This document shows positions 1-9,032 of a stretch of 64,000 nucleotides of DNA, piece by piece (the stretch's first letter is position 1; each line of letters opens with the position of its first letter). Location: contig CM066912.1 in NCBI GenBank assembly GCA_033964015.1, positions 11,381,399 to 11,445,398 on the forward strand. Reading direction: 5' to 3'. Below the pieces are notes generated by a model. That model was not told where the DNA came from, ran no database searches, and saw only the letters and a list, made by a program, of their open reading frames with translations. The translations under genes were made by a program, and so were the position numbers. This stretch comes from Scolanthus callimorphus. Its lineage: Eukaryota > Cnidaria > Anthozoa > Actiniaria > Edwardsiidae.

Positions 1-233
1 TGGAGAAAAGGAAATTAATTTAAGTACTGCATACTACCAGGAGGATTATTAACTCGAAATATCTTCAACTAATCTGTTATAGCGAAGTGCAGTTTATCCA
101 CAGAAAGATGTAAGCTTACAACCGACACACGAAAATATAAACACATGGCTCTGCAGTGAAAAGCCCGCGAAAATGACAGAAGAATCACGAGAAATGCTTT
201 GATATTTCTTCTGTTGTTCAGTTCTTACCTCTT

Positions 234-423
234 CTAGCCAAGACTCTTCCTTCTGAAGTAAGCCCTAATTGCTTCACATCTACCAGCATTATCTTGCTGA
301 ACTGGAAGTATTCCACTCGCTGCCATGCCCTTCAAAATTCTTCTAAGCTCCGTAAGAGTTTCCCATTTCAAATGAACCTGACCAACTGATTCTGAGCGAT
401 ATTTTCGTCCAAAACACAGATTT
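234..423 (-). CDS. Possible last exon of an unidentified gene
   Basis: I do not recognise this protein. On the minus strand an acceptor-like tract (TTCTAGTTCTTTAG) at about 424-440 opens a frame of about 62 residues that ends at TAG (234-236). The peptide is basic, contains WETLTELRRILKGMA, AGRCEAIRAYF and ends RRKSLG. Its charged, helix-like character and single open frame look like a protein C-terminus rather than repeat debris. No upstream exon was identified with confidence. The two ATG-containing sequences at 643-951 lie upstream on the same strand, but the splice phase of the nearer donor does not fit this exon. The alternative is a decayed transposon ORF. Confidence 0.35.
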
Positions 424-642
424 CTAAAGAACTAGAAATGGTCTCGCGCGAAATCAAAACGGAAATTCAAAAAACTAAAAACATAGCGTTTTGGTTTGAA
501 GACTCAAGAACGCACTGAACATTAATGCAAAAGGATTAATAACTCCATGGAAAAAGTAAAACAAGGGTCAAAATAGCTGCTGACGACCATGTTCTGTGTT
601 TTTCGAATTTTGCCACTTTCCAGTGGAGCAGATATCTGCCTT

Positions 643-951
643 CTATTTTCCGAAGCCCGTCATGTTTGGTATCAGAACAAAGCTGCTTCCTTCGGCCATG
701 GCTTCCCGCCTTCCGATCTTTTCTTCGGTAAACAACGAGTGAGAAACGAGCTGCCGAAGTGGATTGTCGGATGAATCCGCAAATTAGTCACCAGGCTACC
801 AAAAAGGCCTCACGTCCGAGCCCCAAAGCTGCCACGATTCAACTTCCCGCTTTGGCGCGCGTTTAGGCCCGCCGTGTTGGTGGTTACTGCAAAATCTAGT
901 CATATTTGGTATCAAAATCTTCCTCTCTTCTTCCTCTGTCGAGTCCGCCAT
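643..951 (-). other. Two related first-exon-like peptides (MA...LIPNMT)
   Basis: Two minus-strand Met starts in good context (AAAATGGCGGAC at 951 and GCCATGGCCGAAGG at 699) each open a short acidic peptide that converges on the same motif: MADSTEEEERKILIPNMTRF and MAEGSSFVLIPNMTGFGK. They appear to be a tandem duplication of a 5' coding exon. The first has a possible GTAACC donor just after TRFC; the second reaches a stop at 643. Product unknown. They may belong to the gene whose last exon is at 234-423, or to a dispersed element. Confidence 0.25.
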
Positions 952-1130
952 TTTGCAAATCTCTGTGAGGTCTTTTCTAAAAATAGTTGTCAATCGATCC
1001 TTTTGATTAGGGCCCAGTCTCCCCATTTAAGCGCGCGTCCTTCGGGAAAAGCTGTCACAAAACGTGCTGTCGATTTCGGATGCATTTGTGCCAAGCGTGA
1101 TTTATTTTTTATTCTTGTTTTCGCGTATTA

Positions 1131-1174
1131 CTAATAGTTTTTACCGTGTCTAAATAAAGGGCGTATGTATGTAC
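1131..1174 (+). mobile_element. 3' tail of a LINE-like retrotransposon
   Basis: The motif TTTTTACCGTGTCTAAATAAAG followed by short TATG repeats matches the tail of the LINE fragment that ends near 5565 (TTTTTACCGTGTATAAATAAAA then GTATG repeats). Only the tail is present here. Confidence 0.5.
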
Positions 1175-1499
1175 ACTCGTTACATTAATTAATAACGTTG
1201 TTTTGAAGTACATTCAATTACGTTGTTTTGAAGTACATAATATATAGATTTAGCCACTGGCTAAAAGCGGAGCTCACGATTATAAAATTGTCTGTGCGAA
1301 TGAAAGGGATTCCCATGTGTTTATGGTTTATACTTTTTAAGCAAAAATCTCTCTTGATATGTATACAACAGTGTTTTCTTCGGTATGTTGCTGCATTGAC
1401 ACAATACAAATACAGGGAGGAAAAAAAGCATCCTGTCAAGTGAGATAAAAACCTCCTTCAGAAAAATTAATGTATTAATTCCTCCAAATGGAATGATTC

Positions 1500-1860
1500 A
1501 AAAGCGCAATAAAGAGAATATTTTTTCAAGCATAATGGCGTTGTCGATGACGTCATATCACCTGACCACTTCATTTTGCTCATCTGGTGACCTAGACTAC
1601 ACTACAAAAGTTTGGTTGTTTTAGAGTCTTCCCTTCAAGAGATGTCAATTTTTCAGGCATAGATGACGTCATCGCTGACGTCACATCACGTGACCGTGTT
1701 ACAGCACCCCCCTTGTGGCATAGACAAAATATTCTAAGTATGGTTGTCTTAGCATGTTCCCTTGAGGAGATATAATTTTTTCTTTGCATACCACAGGGTT
1801 CCCATGTGTACACGGACGGCGGCGGACGGACGGCGGACACTATAGGTTTAATACCAGAAA
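1500..1860. repeat. Non-coding dispersed repeat with CRE-like sites
   Basis: There is no convincing ORF. Two similar half-units share 'TTTTAGAGTCTTCCCTTCAAG' and 'TCTTAGCATGTTCCCTTGAGG' type phrases. Several TGACGTCA palindromes lie at 1565-1690, next to a CACGTG E-box. GGCGGACGGACGGCGG at about 1818 is a small simple repeat. I see no gene here. Confidence 0.4.
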
Positions 1861-2104
1861 AATAAAGAAAAAATCATATCTCCCGAAGGGAAGCTTCAAT
1901 AAAAGCCAAACTTGGACAAACTTTCAAAGACCATAAGAGGAACTCTACACCAAGGTCACATGCCCTTACGTCATCAATGACGTCATCAAAATGATCCATA
2001 ATGCTCGTGACGTTCAAAAATCAATTCGATAGTATACTATACGTTTTTCCCTTAGGTATGGTGCTCCGCTTGCGCGGGCCTTCGGCCCGCGCTGGAGCTC
2101 CGCT

Positions 2105-2400
2105 ATAAATATAAAAAAGAGAACAAGAAATCAGATTAGTAAGTAGAAATACTAGAAATAGAAATACTAATAAAAATTCAACTGAGCTCGAAAAACATTT
2201 AAGGATGAGAAAGATTTGATATTTTAACATTATGAGAAAGATTTGATATTTTTCCCACATACTTGAAGAGCAAGCTTCAAATCTTGAGAGATCAAAATTT
2301 GTCCTGGAGGCTGGCCTGTGGATTTTCAGTCTCGTAATATATCTTGCGTCTGGATTGGGTTAACTGACTAACGACAAATGGGCATAATGTCATCGACTGC
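2105..2400 (-). repeat. Inverted copy of part of the tRNA repeat unit
   Basis: This stretch is the reverse complement of sequence found downstream of the conserved block in the other units (about 3690-3960 and 19440-19730). Recognisable pieces are the GACAAATGGGCATAA phrase and the CATCCTTAAATGTTTTTCGAGC phrase in reverse. It shows that the first unit of the array contains an inversion. Confidence 0.7.
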
Positions 2401-2472
2401 CGACAAACTTGGATCAATTATCTAACCATTGGCTCCTTTTCCATTTCAATCCCTTCTTCTTATCGTACAGAC

Positions 2473-2554
2473 GGTAGCGTGACCGAGCGGTCTAAGGCGC
2501 TGGCTTTAGGCACCACTCTCGAAAGAGTCGTGGGTTCGAATCCCACCGCTGCCA
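2473..2554 (+). tRNA. tRNA-Leu(TAG), degenerate, probably a pseudogene
   Basis: The D-arm, long variable arm and T-arm (GGTTCGAATCC B box) are intact, and the 7-bp acceptor stem pairs. The anticodon arm CTGGC-TTTAGGC-ACCAC has two mispairs, and the D-arm carries a GGCC to GACC change. A T-run follows within 15 bases. Confidence 0.6.
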
Positions 2555-3020
2555 TCGACCATTTTTTTGGCGGATGCACCATTTAAAAAAAAGTATATCA
2601 TACGCAGATCCAGAAGTCCGTTTCTTTTTCTGTTTTGTCTGTTTGTCAAAAAATTATTGCAATCTTACTTTAGAAATGCAAGCGAAAATCTCTCTCGCTC
2701 ACCCCAACACGAGGGTTTCATAATTGAAGTTTACAGAATGAGCGGCCGTGCAGTATCGGATTTACATGCAGGAGCAAGAGCGAGTAAACAATAGTTGTCT
2801 AACTTATGGCCCTCCTAATTCTGAAGAAAGGTATACATAATAGAAAACATTGTATTACAAAAGTAATACTTTGATATTTAAACTATAGGCCATTTGTTAT
2901 TTGTGATGAAATGATGAAAATAATTTTGTACTGCGTTTGTGAGACGTCCTCCAAGTAACAAATCATTTGCATGTCCACACCAATGCAAATTCAGCATTTA
3001 CTTGACTTGAGGAAAAAGGG

Positions 3021-3190
3021 AAAAAAATAGGACCATACTTCCAGACAAATAGCTGAAGCGTCGTATGGCGACCGTACGGTTCTTACGCCCACGCCAGAGA
3101 TTTCGGCCCTGACAGTCGCTATCCTGGTGTTGAATTGCTCAGTAGCTAGATACCTATGGGTGAGAGTACGCCCGGCCACCAGACCATATA
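3021..3190 (-). ncRNA. Candidate Pol III-type small RNA or SINE-like core, copy 1
   Basis: Read on the minus strand, this conserved block has TGGTCTGGTGG (3186-3176), close to an A box, and AATTCAACACC (3136-3126), close to a B box. A run of seven T follows (3027-3021). A to B spacing is 39 nt, as in tRNA-like promoters, and the predicted RNA would be about 170 nt. It contains the self-complementary ACCGTACGGT. I do not recognise the RNA; it is not U1, U2, U6, 5S or a clear 7SL. The same DNA read on the plus strand looks like a Pol II promoter (CCATATAAGG, 3184-3193). Both readings are inference. Confidence 0.35.
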
Positions 3191-3232
3191 AGGACGCCCC
3201 TTGTACCGTTAGTGAACAATCAACAATTATTT

Positions 3233-3310
3233 ATGCATCACCAGCGTATTTATAGGCCTGAAGAGTGTGTTAGAGATCCATGTGGGACACGTTGTTGGTT
3301 TTCTTTTTAA
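3233..3310 (+). CDS. Conserved 25-codon micro-ORF, copy 1
   Basis: The ORF begins 40 bases after a TATA-like/CArG sequence CCATATAAGG and reads MHHQRIYRPEECVRDPCGTR, then CWFSF and stop. It carries three cysteines in the pattern C-x4-C-x3-C. The same ORF is present in three other units (14372, 23498, 26541). A plausible polyadenylation signal AATAAA lies at 3623-3628, so a transcript of about 420 nt is possible. Function unknown. Conservation could equally reflect recent amplification of the whole unit. Confidence 0.3.
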   Translation: MHHQRIYRPEECVRDPCGTRCWFSF

Positions 3311-4054
3311 CTAGTAGTAGCTTATCTCACCATAATGCAGAAATGTTTTTCACAGTTGTCGTTTAGCATGTTTTTTACTCATATTCCAATAGTAGGCATT
3401 ACATTGACACGGCAATGAGCTTCTTTTTAAGTTGTCCGTTTGCGCATGCGCACACACGTCATCTCGTCTGATTTTATTTTAAAGATATCCAGAGTGTCAG
3501 TTATACTATTGAAATTCAGTAGTCTCTTCTAATTCGAAGCTCGGGAAGTGTCAAAATGGAAGGGGATGGCACCTGGTCTACTCCCAGTCGCTGAAAAATC
3601 CAAAGCACTCGCTATTTCTCAGAATAAACTTTTTATTTTTAAACAACCTGGCTGGAGTAATTTGTAAAAATATCGTCGGTGAGTCGGTAACTTTTATGCC
3701 CATTTGTCGTTAGTCAGTTAACCCAATCCAGACGCTGATGCGCGATATACTACGAGACTAAACATCTACAGGCCAGTCTCCAGGACACATTTTGGTTTCT
3801 CAAGATTGGAAGCTTGATCCTCAAGAATGTGCGGAACAATTCCTCAAAATATCAAATCTTCCTCATCCTTAAATGTTTTTCGCTTCTCTTTCTTAATTCC
3901 ATTTAGTATTTCTACTTACCAATCTGATTTCTTCTTGTCTTTCTTATTTATATGTGCTTCAAAACAATGTAATTTATTAATGTAAAGAGTGTGCAATAAA
4001 GACGAATTGAATTGAATATGGACCGGAGGACGTGTAGCTCGCTTGACCGATCAC

Positions 4055-4135
4055 GGTAGCATGGCCGAGCGGTCTAAGGCGCAGGTCTAAGGCACCAGTC
4101 TCGAAAGAGGGTGGGTTCGAATCCCACCGCTGCCA
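4055..4135 (+). pseudogene. tRNA-Leu(AAG) pseudogene
   Basis: The gene is 81 nt, one base short in the variable arm (AGAGGGTGGG against AGAGGCGTGGG elsewhere). The anticodon stem has CAGGT against ACCAG, and the loop is CTAAGGC. Acceptor and T-arms are intact. No adjacent T-run appears for about 10 bases, then TTTTTT. Confidence 0.6.
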
Positions 4136-4268
4136 TGAAAAGCTCTTTTTTGCGGATGCGCCATTTAAAAAAGTATATGATGCCCAGATCAAAAAGTCCG
4201 TTTCTTTTTCTGTTTTGCCTGCTTGTTAGAAAATTCTTGCAATCTTGCTTTAGAAATGTTAAAGAGAA

Positions 4269-4340
4269 GCGGAGAATCAGGGCAATGATACTTGCACCTC
4301 CCGCATGCTAAGCGGGCGCTCTGCCCTTTGAGCCAATCCA
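4269..4340 (-). pseudogene. tRNA-Ala(AGC)-derived pseudogene
   Basis: The anticodon arm (GCTTAGCATGC region) is recognisable. The T-stem is broken (CAGGG opposite ACTTG on the plus strand), and the acceptor end ATTGG does not pair fully with ATTCTCC. Equivalent degenerate copies recur at the same place after each tRNA-Leu in the array, so the decay predates amplification. Confidence 0.6.
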
Positions 4341-4633
4341 CCGCGATGCAGAATTCAAAACCCTGTTAACAACATAACATGCAATTTTGGGTCAGTCCTC
4401 AAAAAGTCAGTCCTCAAAAAGTGCGAGTGACAAGCGAAAACAAGAATTGCACAGACCTGAACAAGCGCACATTGCAAGTGAAAATGAGACGGTCTTCAAG
4501 GGTCTCGTTCTCTTTCCACCTCATTTGAGGGCATTCGCTGATTCACTAAAATGTATATAAACACGTATTGGTCAAAATAACACGGGCATTCGTTTCCTAG
4601 TCGTCTTATCAACCTTTGCCATCGACTTGAACG

Positions 4634-4684
4634 TGGAGAATCCGGTTATCGAACACGGGCGCTCTACCATTTGATCTAATCCCC
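4634..4684 (-). pseudogene. tRNA-Ala(AGC) fragment lacking the anticodon arm
   Basis: Acceptor 3' end, T-loop remnant (TTATCGA) and D-arm with 5' end are present, but about 21 bases of the anticodon region are missing. The identical deletion is at 20459-20509, so those two units share an ancestor. Confidence 0.7.
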
Positions 4685-4797
4685 CATAATGGAAAAAGGG
4701 ATCATTGATGGAGTATTTGGTGTATGGACCGGAGCACGCTCGCTGTGCCATTAACGCTGCGCATCTAACCATTTGGTCCTTTAACATCCTCTCGCAC

Positions 4798-4879
4798 GGT
4801 AGCGTGGCCGAGCGGTCTAAGGCGCTGGTTTTAGGCACCAGTCTCGAAAGAGGCGTGGGTTCGAATCCCACCGCTGCCA
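4798..4879 (+). tRNA. tRNA-Leu(TAG)
   Basis: An 82-nt class II tRNA. The acceptor stem GGTAGCG/CGCTGCC and anticodon arm CTGGT-TTTAGGC-ACCAG (anticodon TAG) are fully paired, with the variable arm TCTCGAAAGAGGC and T-arm GTGGG-TTCGAAT-CCCAC. The A box TGGCCGAGCGG and B box GGTTCGAATCC are intact, and TTTTT follows 13 bases after the discriminator. It reads CUN leucine codons. Probably functional. Confidence 0.9.
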
Positions 4880-5149
4880 GTGGACGTCTATTTTTGCGCG
4901 CATTTTGAAACAAGTATATGAGGAAGCAAACAAAAACGGTTTCTTTTTGTATTTAGTCAATTTGTTTTAACCAGCGAATGACAAGAGAGGCGATCTTACT
5001 AGCCCATTTGCTCCAAGAAGAAACAATAGAACGATTTCACGTATCTCGGATATAACATGTAAATGAGTTTCGCTAACATGATAATGAGCTACACGCGCGA
5101 CGGGTTTCACACTCCGTTGACTCGGATAGTTGCACTCCTTGAGAGCCTA

Positions 5150-5565
5150 CACTGGGACAAATTATCGATAAGAAGGAAAAACACAAATCCATCCTAATCT
5201 TCAAAATATTAAATAACCTTGCCCCATCTTACTTAAGAGATCTCTTCATTAACCGAACCACCCCGTATACACTAAGAGACCATAAAACCAAATTAAATCT
5301 GCCCAAGCCTCGAACAAACTACCTTAAAAGGGCGATCAGCTACGACTGGGCTTGGCTCTGGAATTCTCTGCCCTGCGATATTCGTACCGCATCTTCTCTT
5401 GGGCAGTTCAAACGAAAAATTATGGAATACCTATGACATACTATTCGACTCCCACACGGCAATCTTGTAAATCAGTATTAATATGTATTTGTTTTATCCA
5501 CTACATGTTTGTATACTACTGAAGATTTTTACCGTGTATAAATAAAACGTGTATGTATGTATGTA
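5150..5565 (+). mobile_element. Truncated LINE 3' end (C-terminal RT ORF and tail)
   Basis: A frame of about 90 residues ends at TGA (5434-5436). It carries a pattern common at the C-terminus of CR1/L2-like non-LTR retrotransposon ORF2 proteins: NNLAPSYLRDLF, LRDHKTKLNLPKPRTNYLKR and WNSLPCDIRTASSLGQFKRKI. A 3' UTR with AATAAA and TATG repeats follows. It is 5' truncated and lies inside the Harbinger-type element, so it inserted later. Confidence 0.8.
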
Positions 5566-5956
5566 GTTGTTATTTCTTAATTACAAAAGTGAAAAGAAAA
5601 TATAATTGTGTTCAGTTGTTTTAATTCGCAAGACCACTCGATCGACTTATCAAATGTCTACACCAAACTACATGGATAATACAAAGAAGTATACTTTGTG
5701 TGAAAATGTTCAATATTTCACAAGATTTCGCGATGTAGTGCATATATTGTACAAAACCTTTGTTTTGTTTAAACAGTAACAAATTTAACCACAAGTTTGG
5801 ACGTGTAAATTCTCCCAATCTGCAAACAACCTGTAAAAACTAATTTTCCAGAGCCGTTAAGTACACATGATCATAGCGTTGCCGTTGCGGAATTCCAAGT
5901 TCTTCATGAGTATAAAACCATGTTTTGCGCTTTCTGCTCTACTGCTATGGCTTTTT
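5566..5956. other. No gene seen
   Basis: AT-rich sequence inside the 6.1-kb element. Short ORFs here look accidental. It contains the probable 3' flank of the minus-strand ORF that ends at 5957. Confidence 0.5.
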
Positions 5957-6433
5957 TTAACTGTTTAGCTGGGTCTCAACTGTTGTAAGCAGGCTGTTGA
6001 CTCTATCTAAGGTATCAATCGCTATTGTGCACATGGTTTTGTGTATCTCTTGCGCCTCGCGAGCAACTTCTCTATCTGTCTTCCTTTTCTTTCCTCTTGA
6101 ATTATCGGCTTCGTCTTCCTCGCTTTCAGATGACGCGTCAAAAGCCGTCGTCAGTTTCGCCTCCAACTTTCTTTGCGCTGGCGTTCTTTTGACCGCGTAT
6201 TTCATCATGTCTTCGACATTCGCGCGAGCCTCAACTTGTATAGGTTTTGAAGTGGATGATGTAGGCTGTGATTCCGATGCCAATTCTCGTTTGGCCACAT
6301 TTTTCATCCTTGCGATGATAACCTGGTCTGAGCTTTCTGTGTAGATTTGCACAACCCTTTCTGGAAGGCCGTACTCCAGCACTCGCGGCTTTGCAACTTT
6401 AAGAACCGATTCCCATCCCCTTCCGCAAGCCAT
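5957..6433 (-). CDS. Transposon-borne 158-residue charged protein
   Basis: Family not recognised. The first ~60 residues include WESVLKVAKPRVLEYGLPER and a basic helix (ARMKNVAKREL). The middle is acidic (SSESEEDEAD), followed by a nuclear-localisation-like RGKKRKTDREVAREAQE and a heptad-like C-terminus. Its position, divergent to a DDE transposase and inside the same TIRs, suggests the accessory ORF of a Harbinger-type element. No Myb/SANT tryptophan triad is visible, so upstream exons may be missing or the protein may be of another type. Confidence 0.5.
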   Translation of the reverse strand: MACGRGWESVLKVAKPRVLEYGLPERVVQIYTESSDQVIIARMKNVAKRELASESQPTSSTSKPIQVEARANVEDMMKYAVKRTPAQRKLEAKLTTAFDASSESEEDEADNSRGKKRKTDREVAREAQEIHKTMCTIAIDTLDRVNSLLTTVETQLNS

Positions 6434-6792
6434 GTTGTAACAGGCAGTTACAAATTCTGTCTCCTTTTCACCTACACTAGCTCTGCTTCTCTTTTCTGGC
6501 TTTCCTCGTCCTTGGCAAAAGAATACAAGAAAGTAACTTTAAAAATATTCATGCAATCGAGGTTTTTCAAAGTGACGTGCTTGTGGGAAAAAATAATTAC
6601 CAGGAAAACTTCGGTCCTTCGCGGTTCCATCATCCTCAAACCAGTTAGGGTTCCACATCTCTTTAAAATTAAAACCTTGTGTTGTAAGAAAGCCAGGAAA
6701 GAATTTGAATAGCGAAGCGGCAGGACTATAAAAGTTGGAGTGCTGTGAACCAGGCAGTCGTCATAGCTTAACAAACGGCATGCTGGAATGAA

Positions 6793-8904
6793 GTTAAGGT
6801 GACTCGCTCGAAATGGTTTGTGCGCTCATCTGTGTCCAGAGCTGGACTACCAGGTTATACATATCGGGCTATAACTTTTGCGTTTTTTTGCTGATTCCAG
6901 TAATTCTTTTTGTAAATCAAGCACAAATGACCCTGGATTAGCTGCGAATTCTCCGATCTTTGCAATCTTTTTCATCTAAGTCACAATTCTTAAATACAAA
7001 GACGACCCCATAGTTTTTAATGCACTCTCATAAAAAAATCTTGCAGATATTTTCGGCTTAAATCTTGGCGATGCTCATTAGAAGACTTGAACTTTCATCT
7101 GGCCAAGTTTCAGAAAATTCGTAGGCCAGAAATGAATTAGCGAGGTCGATGTCGAAGACGCACCACAAATTAAGCCTTTCACTAAGGCATGAATGTAAAC
7201 ATTTCCTGCGCACTAAAAATCATTTCAACCTATCAATTTTTGGGACAAGTTACCTAGATACATGTCAAACTATATGTTAAGAGCAATTGCTTTAAATCCA
7301 AACCACTTAACTTTAGAAGCACCGTTTCTTTGGGGCATAAAACCAGAAATTTATGGCATCCCGCACTTGGTAAATTTAACCTTAAAATTGGATGTTTTGT
7401 ATCAAAATAGATATCACGGAATTAAACTGAATGTTTTTGAAAGCTATTATGCAGGTTTAACTTAAAGTTGAATGTTTCATTGCCGCGAATTCTAATTTTC
7501 TTCTACGAGCTAACTGCGCTCTCTCCATGGCCGCAAGTTTCATACCTGTTGTTGTGAAATGCTAATGATCAGAGCACTCAATGGAAAGGGGGGTAATGTT
7601 ACCTTAGAAAATAACAATAGGGGTAATGTTACCTTGGAAAATAACAATAAGAGGAGTAATGCTTCGTTTGATCTATTGTAATAACAACACTACCATGTCT
7701 CAGAGGAATACGTTATCTGCCAACAGTATGTTCCCCAGGGTGAGTCACAATTTAATTGCTTTGCTCGCTTCTAATTGCGACCACAATGTTAATAACATCA
7801 TTGTTGTAATAATAAAATCACTTCAATACCAACACGAATATGATGGTCATTACCCCCCTTTCAATTGAGTTCTTTGATCATTAGCATTTCATAACAACAG
7901 GTCAGAAACCTGCGGCCATGGAGAGAGCGCAGTTAGCTCGCAGAAGAAAATTAGCATTCGCGGCAATGAAACATTCAACTTTAAATTAAACCTGCATAAT
8001 AGCTTTCAAAAACATTCAGTTTAATTCCGTGATATCTATTTTGATACAAAACATCCAATTTTAAGGTTAAATTTACCAAGTGCGGGATGCCATAAATTTC
8101 TGGTTTTATGCCCCAAAGAAACGGTGCTTCTAAAGTTTAGTGGTTCGGATTCATACAGTTCGACATGTATCTACAATCTTGGACAAAATGTCTTGGCAAT
8201 TTCCCCAAAAAATGACCGAAATGACGTTTCACTCCTGTCCATGCGTGATTTGTACCCCTCCCCCACCCCCCCTATAGTCAATGTTGCTTGGGTCCGTAGA
8301 CAGATGATCTAGAAGTTCCTCAACATTGATTTGGGGGGGGGGGGGGGGAGCGAGAATTGGCATTATCCGTATGTATTTCAGCATACCCACTGATTTCTGC
8401 ACAAAACTCAAAATTTTGCCAACAATTTTGTCCAAGATTGTAGGTAACTTGTCGCAAAAATTGATAAGTTGAAATGCTTTTATTAGTGCGCAGGAAATTT
8501 TTACATTCATGCCTTAGTGAAAGGCTTGATTTGTGATGCGTCTTCGACATCGACCTCGCTAATACATTTCTGACCTACGAATTTTCTGAAACTTGGCCAG
8601 ATGAAAGTTCAAGTCTTCTAATGAGCATCGCCAAGATTTAAGCCGAAAATATGTGCAAGATTTTTTTTATGAGAGGGCATTAAAAACTATGGGGTCGTCT
8701 TTGTATTTAAGAATTGTGACCTAGATGAAAAAGATTACAAAGATCGGAGAATTCGCAGCTAATCTAGGGTCATTTGTGCTTGATTTACAAAAAGAATTAC
8801 TGGAATCAGCAAAAAAACGCAAAAGTTATAGCCCGATATGTATAACCTGGTAGTCCAGCTCTGGACACAGATGAGCGCACAAACCATTTCGAGCGAGTCA
8901 CCTT
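6793..8904. repeat. 2.1-kb imperfect palindrome
   Basis: The left arm (about 6793-7610) and right arm (about 7850-8904) are reverse complements over most of their length: TTAAGGTGACTCGCTCGAAA at 6793 pairs with its complement ending at 8904. The ~240-base centre holds a 31-bp direct repeat (GGGGTAATGTTACCTT units, 7590-7640). The right arm is longer because a MITE inserted at 8174-8440. It codes for nothing recognisable and lies between the two ORFs of the 6.1-kb transposon. Confidence 0.85.
8174..8440. mobile_element. TA-flanked MITE (Tc1/mariner-like)
   Basis: TIRs CAATCTTGGACAAAATG.../...TTTTGTCCAAGATTG are flanked by TA on both sides. The empty site is preserved in the left palindrome arm (CCTAGATACATG at about 7252-7263), where only one TA exists. 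It contains C- and G-runs. A solo end of the same family is near 31880. Confidence 0.8.
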
Positions 8905-9032
8905 AATTGTGCATTTCACTAAAGCTAAGATTGTGAGCAGTAGTGCGTGCGAAAACAATTTTTCTTCGGTTTGACGTTCCTCCACTTTTCCAAGCATTAT
9001 TTGAATGTTAACTGCATCGAAACTGCAGACAC

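Larger units (their letters stand above)
2860..3760 (+). repeat. tRNA-array repeat unit core, copy 1
   Basis: This block is shared almost unchanged with 13980-14567 (continuing at 19182-19490), 23140-24120 and 26160-26985 (continuing at 27672). It contains an octamer ATTTGCAT (about 2967), the candidate small-RNA region, the micro-ORF, GCGCATGCGCACACACGTC (about 3443) and AATAAA. It is followed downstream by a tRNA-Leu copy in each unit. Confidence 0.8.

Noticed and set aside
1800..1845. Possible CpG-island promoter from GGCGGACGGACGG
   Set aside because: Short simple repeat inside a dispersed element; no coding exon next to it.
2991..3179. 62-codon minus-strand ORF beginning MAGRTLTHRY, present in two units
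   Set aside because: It follows the candidate small-RNA block exactly and is absent or interrupted in the other units. Base-level conservation does not look codon-structured.
3040..3190. Possible 7SL/SRP RNA because of GGCCGGGCG and CTAGCTACTGAG on the minus strand
   Set aside because: The resemblance to the 7SL 5' domain is short. The predicted RNA is about 170 nt and the SRP helix-8 motif is not visible, so I left it as an unknown candidate.
4572..4913. Minus-strand ORFs containing AAVGFEPTPLSRLVPKTSA
   Set aside because: This is the antisense translation of tRNA-Leu, a frequent false protein in databases.
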